From Pseudomonas asuensis (GTDB lineage Bacteria > Pseudomonadota > Gammaproteobacteria > Pseudomonadales > Pseudomonadaceae): a DNA stretch of 64,000 nucleotides. Shown here piece by piece: positions 9,630-19,796 of the stretch (positions are counted from its first letter, which is position 1; every line of letters begins with the position of its first letter). A model generated the notes under the pieces. The model ran no database searches. It was not told the origin of the DNA and saw nothing but the letters and a program-made list of their open reading frames with translations. The stretch is taken from positions 62,001-126,000 of the forward strand of contig NZ_BMNW01000010.1 in NCBI RefSeq assembly GCF_014646755.1, read 5' to 3'. Position numbers and translations under genes: made by a program.

Positions 9630-10369
9630 CAGTCATTTACGGTCATCGAGGAGCCAAAGGCGAGGCACCTGAGAATACGCTGGCAAGCTTCGAGCAGTGC
9701 TTGCAGGCCGGTGTAAACCGCTGTGAGCTAGACCTTCACCTGTCCAATGATGGAGAGCTGATGGTTATTCACGACCCTACACTCAAGCGCACCACAGGCC
9801 GACGCGGCAAGGTCGCCGAGCTGCCAGCCGATACCCTTGTTACCTATGATGCCCGCATGGCAGGTCCATCATGGCCGCGGCCATGCCCCATTCCGCGCCT
9901 GGAAGAGCTTTTCGAACAGGTGGATTTCGAGCATTGGCAGCTTGAGGTCAAGAGTGCCTCGCGTGTCAGGGCAGCACGAACCGTCAAGGCGATAGACGAG
10001 CTGGCAAAACGCTTTAATCTCAGCGATCGGATTACAGTAACGTCAAGCTCGCGCGAAGTCCTAAGAGCCCTTAACCGGGACACGCCCTGGATTAAGCGAG
10101 GGCTGGTTGCAGAGTACGCCTGGCTGGATCCGTTAAAGGTAGCCGCTAGTTATAACTGCCATTTACTCGCACTCAACTGGGCGCTGTGCACGCCAGAACG
10201 TCTCTTAAAAGCCCAGCGCCAAGGCCTGCACGTATCGGTATGGACGGTGAATGAGCCTTCTTTGATGCGGCGCCTTATCGACTTTGGTGCCGATAGCTTG
10301 ATTACGGATTATCCAGCACTGGCTAGAACCGTGCTGGATGACCATAAAACCTACACTAAACCGGCTTAG
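9626..10369 (+). CDS. Glycerophosphodiester phosphodiesterase (cytosolic type)
   Basis: A 247-residue GDPD-family enzyme without a signal peptide, hydrolysing glycerophosphodiesters to glycerol-3-phosphate and alcohol. The catalytic region is visible: [14 protein letters not shown] at residues 5-18 (His and Glu), [18 protein letters not shown] around residues 34-51, and a late VWTVNEP near residue 210. It most resembles UgpQ-like enzymes because it is cytosolic. Translationally coupled to the small exported protein upstream. Its TAG stop lies in the loop of a convergent terminator hairpin and overlaps the end of sthA by four bases. Confidence 0.93.
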   Translation: MTVIYGHRGAKGEAPENTLASFEQCLQAGVNRCELDLHLSNDGELMVIHDPTLKRTTGRRGKVAELPADTLVTYDARMAGPSWPRPCPIPRLEELFEQVDFEHWQLEVKSASRVRAARTVKAIDELAKRFNLSDRITVTSSSREVLRALNRDTPWIKRGLVAEYAWLDPLKVAASYNCHLLALNWALCTPERLLKAQRQGLHVSVWTVNEPSLMRRLIDFGADSLITDYPALARTVLDDHKTYTKPA

Positions 10370-10384
10370 AAAAGCCGGTTTAGT
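10355..10384. terminator. Bidirectional terminator hairpin inside two convergent gene ends
   Basis: ACTAAACCGGCTT (10355-10367) pairs perfectly with AAGCCGGTTTAGT (10372-10384) around the loop AGAA. The stem encodes the last residues of both the phosphodiesterase (plus) and sthA (minus), and both stop codons fall at the loop (10366-10369). There is no clear U-tract, so termination may need Rho or weaker pausing, but the position between convergent genes supports a shared terminator. Confidence 0.75.
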
Positions 10385-11760
10385 CCATCAAAGGCTGCTA
10401 CGCGATACGCTTCAGCCATGGTGGGGTAGTTGAATGTTGTATTGATGAAGTATTTGATGTTATTGCCTGGACCTTTCTGGTTCATGATGGCCTGTCCGAT
10501 GTGCAAAATCTCGGATGCCTGGTCACCGAAGCAGTGAACGCCAAGTACTTCCAAGGTTTCGCGATGGAACAGAATCTTGAGCATACCCACAGGCTCACCT
10601 GAGATCTGCGCTCGCGCCATGCTCTTAAAGAAGGCCTTCCCGACCTCATAAGGCACCCTGGCCTGGGTCAGATCACGCTCATTTTTACCAAGAGAACTGA
10701 TTTCAGGAATTGTATAAATCCCTGTAGGAATGTCGTCGACATAGCGCGCCGAATCGTCATCAAGAATATTGCCTGCCGCTGAACGCCCCTGGTCAAACGC
10801 AGCGCTGGCAAGGCTTGGCCAGCCGATGACGTCTCCAGCAGCCAGAATATTCGGGCAGCTGGTCCGGTAATTCTCATCCACGTTGATCTGGCCACGGCTA
10901 TTCACTTCAATACCGACATTTTCCAGTGTTAATTGGTCGGTATTGCCGGTACGTCCGTTACACCACAGGAGCGCGTCAGCACGCAGCTTCTTGCCTGATT
11001 TCAGATGCAGGACGACCCCATGCTCCAGTCCTTCAATACGCTCGTACTCTTCATTATGGCGAATGAGTACATTATTGGTGCGCAAGTGATAGCTGAGTGC
11101 ATCGGAAATTTCATCATCCAGAAAGCTGAGCAGCTGATCACGCGTATCGATCAGGTCAACAAGAACGCCTAGCCCACTGAAGATAGATGCATACTCACAA
11201 CCAATAACGCCGGCCCCGTAAATGATCAGGCGCCGTGGCGTGTGGCTTAAGGTCAGAATGGTATCGCTGTCATAGACACGCGGATGGGAGAAATCAACAT
11301 CAGCAGGGCGATAGGGACGCGAACCTGTGGCAATGACAATCTGCTTGCCGACCAGTTGTTCGGTTCCCCCATTAGGATTGATGACATTAATCGTGTGTTC
11401 ATCAATAAAGCTTGCCGTTCCGAAATACACATCGACCCGGTTACGGGCAAAGTAGGACGTATGTGAGTTGACCTGCTTCCCAATGACACGCTCAGCGCTC
11501 TTGAGCACGTCCGGAAATGAAAACCAGCGAGGCTCGCCAATCGTACGGAACATCGGATTATTATTGAAATGAATGATCTGCTTGACTGAGTTACGCAGAG
11601 CCTTTGACGGAATGGTGCCCAGGTGGATGCAATTTCCCCCAATAACCTGGCGACTGTCCACGACCGCCACCCTGCGACCGTGCTTGGCTGCATTGATTGC
11701 AGCGCCCTCGCCTGCTGGGCCCGATCCCAGCACCACTACGTCATAGTTATAGACAGCCAT
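10366..11760 (-). CDS. sthA: Soluble pyridine nucleotide transhydrogenase SthA
   Basis: A 464-residue flavoprotein that transfers hydride between NADPH and NAD+ in the cytosol, lowering excess NADPH. The FAD-binding motif [10 protein letters not shown] is at residues 12-21 and the NAD(P)-binding motif [13 protein letters not shown] lies near residue 180. It belongs to the disulfide-reductase fold, but the redox pair is broken in the way diagnostic of Sth[14 protein letters not shown], with Thr in place of the second Cys. A C-terminal dimerisation domain follows. It overlaps the convergent phosphodiesterase gene by four bases. Confidence 0.97.
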   Translation of the reverse strand: MAVYNYDVVVLGSGPAGEGAAINAAKHGRRVAVVDSRQVIGGNCIHLGTIPSKALRNSVKQIIHFNNNPMFRTIGEPRWFSFPDVLKSAERVIGKQVNSHTSYFARNRVDVYFGTASFIDEHTINVINPNGGTEQLVGKQIVIATGSRPYRPADVDFSHPRVYDSDTILTLSHTPRRLIIYGAGVIGCEYASIFSGLGVLVDLIDTRDQLLSFLDDEISDALSYHLRTNNVLIRHNEEYERIEGLEHGVVLHLKSGKKLRADALLWCNGRTGNTDQLTLENVGIEVNSRGQINVDENYRTSCPNILAAGDVIGWPSLASAAFDQGRSAAGNILDDDSARYVDDIPTGIYTIPEISSLGKNERDLTQARVPYEVGKAFFKSMARAQISGEPVGMLKILFHRETLEVLGVHCFGDQASEILHIGQAIMNQKGPGNNIKYFINTTFNYPTMAEAYRVAAFDGLNRLF

Positions 11761-11927
11761 GATTACTCCTCGAAAAAACGAACCGATCGCTCATGAGCGT
11801 CGAGCACATCATCGCCAGCTCTACGGCAACCCGATTTAAGCGATGATCTCTATATAGGGTACACCTATCCTCTTGTTGCGACCTTTCGTCACACTAGAAA
11901 AATCTTTTCATTTTAAAGCGATAAATA

Positions 11928-11953
11928 AAAACGGGAGCCTAAGCTCCCGTTTT
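11928..11953 (-). terminator. Rho-independent terminator of gap
   Basis: An 11-bp stem (AAAACGGGAGC, 11928-11938, with 11943-11953) around a four-base loop, followed in the minus-strand transcript by a U run. It lies 20 bp past the gap stop codon. Confidence 0.9.
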
Positions 11954-11973
11954 CGTCTCTTTACAATAAATGC

Positions 11974-13419
11974 TTAAACAGTCGGATAAGCCGGTGGATT
12001 TACACCAGCCATTTCCTCAAGCACTCGAACAACCTGGCAGCTATAGCCGAATTCATTGTCGTACCAGACGTATAGAACGGCGCGGTTATCGCTACAGATG
12101 GTAGCGCCTGCATCGACTATACCTGCATGACGAGACCCAACGAAGTCGCTGGATACCACCTCAGGTGAGTTGACGAAATCGATCTGCTTGTGAAGATCCG
12201 AGTGCAGAGCCATGTAGCGTAGGTACTCGTTGATCTCTTCCTTACTGGTGCCTTTTTCAAGGTTCAGATTCAGGATGGCCATCGATACGTTTGGCGTGGG
12301 CACGCGAATGGCATTGCCTGTCAGCTTGCCAGCCAGCTCTGGTAACGCCTTGGCCACGGCCTTCGCAGCGCCAGTCTCGGTAATAACCATATTCAATGGC
12401 GCGCTACGACCGCGGCGATCACCCTTATGGAAGTTATCGATCAGGTTTTGGTCGTTGGTAAACGAGTGAACCGTTTCAACATGACCACTGATAATGCCGT
12501 ACTTATCATTAACGGCCTTCAGGATCGGCACGATGGCATTGGTCGTGCAGGAAGCCGCCGTAACGATAGTATCTTCCGGGCTAATGGTGTTGTGATTGAT
12601 GCCGTGAACGATGTTTTTGAGCGAGCCCTTACCAGGCGCTGTCAACACTACGCGGGATGCACCCGGGCACTTGAGATGCTGGAATAGTCCTTCGGCATCA
12701 CGCCATTTACCGGTGTTATCAACAATAATCGCATCCTTGATACCGTACTGGGTGTAGTCCACCGCGGTCGGATCATTGGAATAAATTACCTGAATAAGCG
12801 TGCCATTGGCGCAGATTGTATTGTTGGTCTCGTCTACAGTAATAGTGCCCTCGAAGGAGCCATGTACTGAGTCACGACGCAACAGGCTGGCGCGCTTGAC
12901 CAGATCGTTTTCGGCACCTTTGCGTACCACGATAGCGCGCAGACGCAGGCCGTCGCCACTGCCAGAGTGCTCGATAAGAATACGTGCAAGCAAACGTCCG
13001 ATACGGCCAAAGCCATACAGAACTACATCAGTTCCCTGGCGCTTTTCGGTGCCCTGCTTACCTACAACGGCAGCCAATTCTTCGCGCAGGAATTCTTTTA
13101 GATCACGCCCTGCCCCCGCCTGCTTGAATTTCAAGCTCAGACGCGCCAAATCAATGGAGGCGGCACCTAGTTCAAGTTCACTAATAGCCTTAAGCAGCGG
13201 ATAGGTATCGTGTACAGACAATGCAACATCATCGACCTGACGTGCAAAGCGATGCGCCTTAAGAATGGCGATCACTGAACGATTAACCAAACCACGCCCA
13301 TATATAGAGGTCACAACATTATTATTACGGTAGAGCTGACCGATCAGCGGAATCATTGCCTCCGCAATCGCCTCACGATCGATCCATTCACCAAGACACT
13401 GGTCGGAGTTCTGACTCAC
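11974..13419 (-). CDS. gap: Glyceraldehyde-3-phosphate dehydrogenase, N-terminally extended type
   Basis: A 481-residue GAPDH. The first 130 or so residues (DQCLGEWIDREAIAEAMIPLIGQLYRNN onward, in pieces) are an extension absent from ordinary 330-residue GAPDH; the Rossmann motif YGFGRIGRLLARILIEH then begins the catalytic part, with the active-site ASCTTNAIVP (Cys near residue 288). It corresponds to PAO1 PA3001, next to mfd. I chose the GTG at 13417-13419 because GGAAGG lies seven bases upstream and homologues begin SQNxDQCLGEW; an ATG at 13434 would add five residues. Direction of flux in vivo, glycolytic or gluconeogenic, cannot be read from sequence. Confidence 0.92.
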   Translation of the reverse strand: MSQNSDQCLGEWIDREAIAEAMIPLIGQLYRNNNVVTSIYGRGLVNRSVIAILKAHRFARQVDDVALSVHDTYPLLKAISELELGAASIDLARLSLKFKQAGAGRDLKEFLREELAAVVGKQGTEKRQGTDVVLYGFGRIGRLLARILIEHSGSGDGLRLRAIVVRKGAENDLVKRASLLRRDSVHGSFEGTITVDETNNTICANGTLIQVIYSNDPTAVDYTQYGIKDAIIVDNTGKWRDAEGLFQHLKCPGASRVVLTAPGKGSLKNIVHGINHNTISPEDTIVTAASCTTNAIVPILKAVNDKYGIISGHVETVHSFTNDQNLIDNFHKGDRRGRSAPLNMVITETGAAKAVAKALPELAGKLTGNAIRVPTPNVSMAILNLNLEKGTSKEEINEYLRYMALHSDLHKQIDFVNSPEVVSSDFVGSRHAGIVDAGATICSDNRAVLYVWYDNEFGYSCQVVRVLEEMAGVNPPAYPTV

Positions 13420-13573
13420 GGTGATACCTTCCATATGTAGGGGCTAACAAAAGGAACTACATTATGACCGCACCTGCCTGAACCGGCAATCTTCGCGCGT
13501 CGATGCACTGACAGCGAGACGAGACCGTCGTTACAATCTCAACTCTGATTTTTTTCAACGGAGCCTAACCCGC

Positions 13574-16500
13574 GTGCCCGTTTTGCGTATTCCATCAATT
13601 CCTGATACCGCTGGACGGCAGCATTGGGGAAATCTCCCCGGAGCCGCGCTAAGTCTGGCCATCGCGGAGGCTGCAACTGCTGCAAGCCAACGCTTCACCT
13701 TACTTTTGACGCCGGATAGCCAAAGCGCCGAGCGCCTCGAACAGGAGCTACGATTCTTCGCCCCCAGGCTTCCCGTATTGCATTTCCCTGACTGGGAAAC
13801 GTTGCCTTACGATATTTTTTCGCCGCACCAAGACATTATTTCCCAGCGTGTGGCTGCGCTCTATCGTCTTCCCGAGCTTGATCACGGCATTTTGGTAGTG
13901 CCTATTGCAACAGCCCTACATCGCATGGCACCTACTCGTTTTCTGTTAGGAAGCAGCCTTGTACTGGATATTGGCCAGCGCCTGGACGTAGAGGCGATGC
14001 GGGCTCGCCTGGAGGCAGCGGGTTATCGCTATGTCGATACCGTCTACGAGCATGGCGAATTTACAGTCCGTGGAGCACTGATCGATCTCTTCCCGATGGG
14101 TAGCAGCCTGCCGTATCGGATCGATTTGTTTGATGACGAAATTGAGACACTGCGCACATTTGATCCAGAGACACAGCGATCAATCGACAAGGTTGACTCA
14201 ATCCGACTGCTTCCTGCACGAGAGTTTCCTCTGCATAAAGAGGCCATAACAGGGTTCAGGGCTCGCTTTCGGGAGCGCTTCGATGTGGATTATCGCCGCA
14301 GCCCTCTTTATCAAGATCTGGCGAGCGGCCTGACTCCAGCAGGTATTGAGTATTACCTACCACTATTCTTTGACGAGACATCGACGCTATTCGATTACTT
14401 GCCCCAAAGCGCTCAGGTCTTTTCGCTCCCTGGGATCGAACAGGCATCCGAGCAATTCTGGACAGACGTACGCACCCGATACGAAGATCGTCGTGTCGAT
14501 CCGGAGCGTCCCCTGCTTCCGCCAGCTGAAGTTTTTCTTCCGGTAGAAGAGTGTTTTGGCCGCCTCAAGCAATGGCCACGAATTGTTATCAGCAGCGATG
14601 ACATTGAATCAGGCGTAGGGCGTGAGCGTTTTTCAGCAAGGCCACTGCCTAATCTTGCCATTGAAGCCAAAGCCAGTCAGCCCTTGGCCGCTTTACAGAA
14701 TTTCCTTGCCGACTTTAACGGACGCATTCTGTTTACAGCAGAGTCCGCCGGCAGACGCGAAGTACTGCTTGAGCTGCTGGCACGCATTAACCTGCGTCCT
14801 GCAACCGTAGAGGGCTGGGAAGGCTTTCAAGACACCGAAGAGCGCCTGTCGATTACGATTGCACCGCTCGATGAAGGCTTGTTACTCGAAAGGCCGGACG
14901 TTGCCCTGATTGCCGAGACCCCCCTGTTCGGCCAGCGAATCATGCAGCGCCGTCGCCGAGAAAAGCGCAGCGAGCATGGCGACAACGTCGTCAAGAACCT
15001 TACGGAGCTACGCGAAGGCGCACCGGTCGTCCATATCGATCATGGCGTTGGCCGCTATATGGGCCTGATAACGCTAGAGCTGGAAGGTCAGGCGCAAGAG
15101 TTTTTGCTACTGGAATATGCAGACGAAGCCAAGCTCTACGTGCCGGTTGCTAATCTGCATCTTATTGCCCGTTACTCAGGTGCTGACGATGCCCTCGCCC
15201 CGTTACACAGGCTAGGCTCAGAGACCTGGCAGAAAGCTAAACGCAAAGCCGCCGAGCAGGTGCGTGACGTTGCCGCTGAGCTCTTGGATGTTTATGCGCG
15301 CCGCGCCGCACGAGAAGGCTTTGCCTTCAACGATCCCAAGGCTGACTACGCAACCTTTGCAGCAGGCTTCCCTTTCGAGGAAACACCTGACCAACAAGTC
15401 GCCATCGATGCTGTATTGAAAGACATGCTGTCTGGCAAGCCTATGGATCGCCTGGTCTGTGGAGATGTAGGCTTCGGTAAAACTGAAGTGGCCATGCGAG
15501 CCGCGTTTGTAGCTGTACACAGCGGCAAGCAAGTTGCTGTTCTGGTTCCCACAACCCTACTGGCGCAGCAGCACTACAACAGTTTTCGCGACCGCTTTGC
15601 CGATTGGCCTGTGCGGGTTGAAGTCATGTCTCGCTTCAAATCTGCTAAAGATATTGAAAAGGCTGTGCAAGAGCTGGCTGACGGTAATATCGACATCATT
15701 ATCGGAACGCACAAACTGCTGCAGGACGACGTGAAGTTCAAGAACCTAGGACTTGTCATCATCGATGAGGAGCACCGGTTCGGGGTACGCCAGAAAGAAC
15801 AGTTCAAGGCGCTACGCAGTGAGGTCGATATCCTGACGCTAACGGCAACACCGATTCCCCGCACACTCAATATGGCGGTTGCGGGCATGCGTGATTTGTC
15901 CATCATCGCTACCCCACCGGCTCGACGGTTATCGGTGCGAACGTTTATCATGGAGCAGCAGAACGCTGTTATCAAGGAGGCGCTGCTTCGTGAGCTGCTG
16001 CGTGGCGGACAGGTCTACTACCTTCACAACGAAGTAAAGACCATTGAAAAGTGTGCACGTGATCTTGCTGAACTAGTGCCGGAAGCCCGTATCGGTATTG
16101 GCCATGGACAGATGCGAGAGCGAGAACTGGAACAGGTGATGAGCGACTTCTACCACAAGCGTTTTAATGTGCTTGTGGCGTCGACCATTATCGAGACCGG
16201 GATTGACGTGCCCAGCGCCAACACCATTATCATCGAGCGTGCAGACAAGTTCGGATTGGCTCAGCTACATCAGCTGCGCGGACGTGTTGGACGAAGCCAC
16301 CACCAGGCTTACGCCTATCTGCTGACGCCCCCACGCAAAGGCATGACACCTGATGCCGAGAAACGCCTCGAAGCTATTGCAGGCGCACAGGATTTGGGTG
16401 CCGGCTTTATTCTGGCAACTCATGACCTTGAAATACGTGGCGCTGGCGAGCTGCTGGGAGAAGGCCAAAGCGGCCAGATTCAGGCGGTGGGCTTTACACT

Positions 16501-17023
16501 GTACATGGAAATGCTGGAGCGTGCCGTCAAGGCTATCCGCAAGGGTGAACAGCCGAATCTGGAACAACCTCTTGGAGGTGGCCCGGACATCAACCTACGG
16601 GTTCCCGCACTTATTCCCGAAGACTATCTGCCGGATGTCCACACGCGCTTGATCCTGTACAAGCGTATCGCCTCTGCAGCGGATGAGGATGCGCTAAAGG
16701 AATTGCAGGTAGAGATGATTGATCGCTTCGGCTTGCTGCCGAATGCCGTCAAGAATCTGGTTCGCCTGACCCTTATGAAGATCAAGGCAGAGGCCTTGGG
16801 CGTCGTGAAGGTCGATGCTGGTCCGCAAGGTGGTCGTATTGAGTTCACGCATGATACGAAAGTTGACCCGCTGGTCTTGGTCAAGATGATCCAAAGCCAG
16901 CCTAATAAGTATCGACTGGAGGGTGCGACCCTCTTTAAGTTCCAAGTACCAATGGAGCGTCCCGAGGAGCGCTTTAATATCATCGAAGCACTTTTCGAAC
17001 GCTTGACTCCGACAGAAGCCTAG
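13574..17023 (+). CDS. mfd: Transcription-repair coupling factor Mfd
   Basis: A 1149-residue ATP-dependent translocase that removes RNA polymerase stalled at DNA damage and recruits UvrA. Order of parts: UvrB-like N-terminal region (HFPDWETLPYDIFSPHQD), CarD-like RNA-polymerase-binding domain around residue 480 (HIDHGVGRYMGL), helicase motif I GDVGFGKTEVAMR near 630, DEEHRFG motif II, SAT-like TATPIPRTL, then QLRGRVGR motif VI and the C-terminal TRCF domain. Length equals family norm. It starts with GTG at 13574, with GGAG eleven bases upstream. Divergent from gap across 154 bp. Confidence 0.98.
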   Translation: MPVLRIPSIPDTAGRQHWGNLPGAALSLAIAEAATAASQRFTLLLTPDSQSAERLEQELRFFAPRLPVLHFPDWETLPYDIFSPHQDIISQRVAALYRLPELDHGILVVPIATALHRMAPTRFLLGSSLVLDIGQRLDVEAMRARLEAAGYRYVDTVYEHGEFTVRGALIDLFPMGSSLPYRIDLFDDEIETLRTFDPETQRSIDKVDSIRLLPAREFPLHKEAITGFRARFRERFDVDYRRSPLYQDLASGLTPAGIEYYLPLFFDETSTLFDYLPQSAQVFSLPGIEQASEQFWTDVRTRYEDRRVDPERPLLPPAEVFLPVEECFGRLKQWPRIVISSDDIESGVGRERFSARPLPNLAIEAKASQPLAALQNFLADFNGRILFTAESAGRREVLLELLARINLRPATVEGWEGFQDTEERLSITIAPLDEGLLLERPDVALIAETPLFGQRIMQRRRREKRSEHGDNVVKNLTELREGAPVVHIDHGVGRYMGLITLELEGQAQEFLLLEYADEAKLYVPVANLHLIARYSGADDALAPLHRLGSETWQKAKRKAAEQVRDVAAELLDVYARRAAREGFAFNDPKADYATFAAGFPFEETPDQQVAIDAVLKDMLSGKPMDRLVCGDVGFGKTEVAMRAAFVAVHSGKQVAVLVPTTLLAQQHYNSFRDRFADWPVRVEVMSRFKSAKDIEKAVQELADGNIDIIIGTHKLLQDDVKFKNLGLVIIDEEHRFGVRQKEQFKALRSEVDILTLTATPIPRTLNMAVAGMRDLSIIATPPARRLSVRTFIMEQQNAVIKEALLRELLRGGQVYYLHNEVKTIEKCARDLAELVPEARIGIGHGQMRERELEQVMSDFYHKRFNVLVASTIIETGIDVPSANTIIIERADKFGLAQLHQLRGRVGRSHHQAYAYLLTPPRKGMTPDAEKRLEAIAGAQDLGAGFILATHDLEIRGAGELLGEGQSGQIQAVGFTLYMEMLERAVKAIRKGEQPNLEQPLGGGPDINLRVPALIPEDYLPDVHTRLILYKRIASAADEDALKELQVEMIDRFGLLPNAVKNLVRLTLMKIKAEALGVVKVDAGPQGGRIEFTHDTKVDPLVLVKMIQSQPNKYRLEGATLFKFQVPMERPEERFNIIEALFERLTPTEA

Positions 17024-17030
17024 CCTGGAA

Positions 17031-17062
17031 TTAGCCAGGCACCTATCTAGGTGCCTGGCTAA
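17031..17062. terminator. Bidirectional terminator hairpin between mfd and mtnP
   Basis: A perfect 15-bp inverted repeat (17031-17045 with 17048-17062, arm TTAGCCAGGCACCTA) with only two unpaired central bases, directly after the mfd stop and before the convergent mtnP stop. No U-tract follows on either strand. Confidence 0.8.
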
Positions 17063-17068
17063 CGGAGT

Positions 17069-17815
<747 letters not shown>

Positions 17816-18814
17816 TTAATCAACCAGACCTGCTTGACGCAGGATAGATAAAGCAGCAAGCCAGCGAGGCTGCTGACGATACTCAGTAGACGGAAATGCT
17901 CTCGCACGCATCACTTTCAGACGCTCTGATGGCTTGACCCTTAACCGTTGCAGAGCAGCCAGTGCCAGCTCAGCTGCTGCACGGTCATTACAAACAAGCC
18001 CCATATCACATCCAGCATTCAAGGCAGCCTGAACCCGCTCTGCAGCATTACCGGCGACATGTGCACCAGCCATAGACAAATCGTCGCTGAAAATAACGCC
18101 CTTGAAGCCCAGCTCACCACGAAGTATGTCCTGCAGCCAACGCTGCGAAAACCCAGCGGGTTGCTCATCTACGCTGGGGTAAATCACATGAGCAGGCATG
18201 ATCGCATCTAACTGTCCACTCAACTGCCTGAACGGAACAAGATCAATAGCGTTAATAGCCTCAAGACTACGTTCGTCTCGCGGAATAGCCACGTGCGAGT
18301 CAGCCTCAGCCCAACCATGGCCGGGAAAATGCTTGCCCGTCGCCGCCATGCCAGCACGATGCATGCCGCGAATAAACGCTCCAGCTAGAGCACTAGCCTT
18401 TTCTGGCGCACCTTCAAAGGCTCGCTGGCCTATTACAGCGCTACGGCCATGATCCAGGTCCAAAACCGGAGCAAAGCTGAAGTCGAGCCCTACAGCCAGT
18501 ACCTCTGTCGCCATCACCCACCCACACGCCTCGGCAAGATGCTCGGCCTCTGGATGATCGGCGAATCGCCGCATAGCGGGGAGACGAACGAAACCCTGTC
18601 GAAGCCTCTGGACACGCCCGCCTTCCTGATCGACTGCCAACAGCAGATCAGGCCGCTCGGCCCGTATGGCTTCGCACAATTCTCGCACCTGGCGAGGATG
18701 CTCGATATTACGAGCAAAAATGATGAGCCCACCCACTTCGGGCTGGCGCAGGAGGTGTCGGTCTTCAGCGGTCAGCCACGTTCCGCCGATATCCACCATT
18801 AATGAGCCTTGCAT
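17816..18814 (-). CDS. nagZ: Beta-N-acetylhexosaminidase NagZ
   Basis: A 332-residue cytosolic family-3 glycoside hydrolase that removes GlcNAc from 1,6-anhydro-MurNAc peptides in peptidoglycan recycling; its products can induce AmpC through AmpR. Visible motifs: EVGGLIIFARN, KHFPGHG with the catalytic His loop, and FSDDLSMAGA with the nucleophile Asp. The start at 18814 (MQGSLMVDIGGTWL) matches the family and has AGGGA upstream; in-frame ATGs at 18820 and 18862 add non-conserved residues. Lies between psrA and mtnP on the same strand. Confidence 0.95.
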   Translation of the reverse strand: MQGSLMVDIGGTWLTAEDRHLLRQPEVGGLIIFARNIEHPRQVRELCEAIRAERPDLLLAVDQEGGRVQRLRQGFVRLPAMRRFADHPEAEHLAEACGWVMATEVLAVGLDFSFAPVLDLDHGRSAVIGQRAFEGAPEKASALAGAFIRGMHRAGMAATGKHFPGHGWAEADSHVAIPRDERSLEAINAIDLVPFRQLSGQLDAIMPAHVIYPSVDEQPAGFSQRWLQDILRGELGFKGVIFSDDLSMAGAHVAGNAAERVQAALNAGCDMGLVCNDRAAAELALAALQRLRVKPSERLKVMRARAFPSTEYRQQPRWLAALSILRQAGLVD

Positions 18815-18918
18815 AGGCATCCCTGAGGCACAGAAAATAAGTAAGGCATGGTGCCCGTTCAACTCATTTCAATCAATGCGTCTAGGGTGCCTTTGCTGAA
18901 AGCGTGGCACATACTGGA

Positions 18919-19626
18919 TTAGAAGCGTTGCGCGTCCTGGCTAGAAGACTTGCGAGGCTTGAACTGAGCGGACACAAGTGCCTGGTCAGTCATGGCGCTA
19001 TCCGCCAGCATCCCACTGGCCATAAAAGGCACCATCAGACGTAACACCTGTTCTGTTGAGGTGTGCACGCCAAAGTCATTGTCCGCCATGGCCTTAAGCG
19101 CCTTGATGCCTGACATGCTGAACGCAGCCACACCTATCATGAAGTGGGCTCGCCAGAAGAGCTCCAAAGGCGGTATGGCTGGGGCGGCTACCGCAACCAA
19201 CTCCATATAACGGCGAAATACTCGCCCATAGGCTTCTTCAAGATACTTCTTCAGATGTCCCTGACTTTCACTGAAAGCCAGCCCCAGAAGACGCATGAAG
19301 ATAGAGAGGTCATTGCCGTGTCGCGGTTTGATAGCCAGCGCCTGATCTACTAGCAAATAAAGAAGCTCTTCCAGATCCGCTTTGTTACCTGACTTGCCGT
19401 ATCGGCGATCCAGCTCGCTTTCCAAACAGGCACAGTAGGGGTCAAGGAACCGGGAGAATACTGCCTGTATAAGCGATTTCTTTGAACCAAAGTGATAGTT
19501 CACAGCAGCAAGGTTTACATTTGCCTTGCTGGTTATCAAACGGAGCGACGTTTCAGCAAAGCCACGCTCAGCAAAAAGTTGTTCAGCGGCATCCAATATC
19601 CGCTCGACCGTTTCGGATTGAGCCAT
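18919..19626 (-). CDS. psrA: TetR-family fatty-acid-responsive regulator PsrA
   Basis: A 235-residue TetR-type repressor. The N-terminal helix-turn-helix is clear (ETSLRLITSKANVNLAAVNYHFGSKKSL, in pieces, residues 23-50) and the C-terminal ligand domain matches the PsrA family. In Pseudomonas PsrA represses itself and fadBA5, is released by long-chain fatty acids, and activates rpoS. Its position between nagZ and lexA is the PAO1 order (PA3005-PA3007). A 30-bp palindrome starts 20 bp upstream of its ATG and is the obvious autoregulatory site. Confidence 0.93.
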   Translation of the reverse strand: MAQSETVERILDAAEQLFAERGFAETSLRLITSKANVNLAAVNYHFGSKKSLIQAVFSRFLDPYCACLESELDRRYGKSGNKADLEELLYLLVDQALAIKPRHGNDLSIFMRLLGLAFSESQGHLKKYLEEAYGRVFRRYMELVAVAAPAIPPLELFWRAHFMIGVAAFSMSGIKALKAMADNDFGVHTSTEQVLRLMVPFMASGMLADSAMTDQALVSAQFKPRKSSSQDAQRF

Positions 19627-19646
19627 TGCTTAACTACCTGATCGTA

Positions 19647-19676
19647 AAATGTTTTAAACATATGTTTAAAACATTT
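19647..19676. promoter_or_regulatory. Perfect 30-bp palindrome, likely PsrA operator
   Basis: Every base of 19647-19676 pairs with its mirror position; the core TAAACATATGTTTA contains AAAC-N4-GTTT, the published PsrA pattern (G/C)AAAC-N(2-4)-GTTT(G/C) except for the outermost base. It lies just before psrA and about 77 bp from the first lexA operator, so negative autoregulation is the simplest reading. Confidence 0.8.
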
Positions 19677-19752
19677 CTGCGTCAATGGTTAGTATTGTTA
19701 AAGGGTGTAATGGCATTTCGATGATGAAAAGTCAGTTGCCCTCAATCCAATA

Positions 19753-19768
19753 CTGTATATAATCCCAG
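19753..19768. promoter_or_regulatory. LexA box 1 (SOS operator)
   Basis: CTGTATATAATCCCAG fits CTG-N10-CAG with a consensus left half. It begins 44 bp upstream of the lexA ATG. Confidence 0.85.
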
Positions 19769-19771
19769 CAA

Positions 19772-19787
19772 CTGTATATAAAGCCAG
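19772..19787. promoter_or_regulatory. LexA box 2 (SOS operator)
   Basis: CTGTATATAAAGCCAG, a second CTG-N10-CAG operator starting 19 bp after the first and ending nine bases before the lexA start codon. Tandem boxes are usual for self-repressed lexA promoters. Confidence 0.85.
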
Positions 19788-19796
19788 ACACCTATC

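Noticed and set aside
11253-11693. A 146-codon frame overlapping sthA in another frame of the same strand
   Set aside because: It lies wholly within the intact sthA coding sequence and has no family signature.
10366-13419. Absence of the nqr/apbE genes found between sthA and gap in PAO1
   Set aside because: From memory P. putida also has sthA and gap nearly adjacent, so this is a normal variant.
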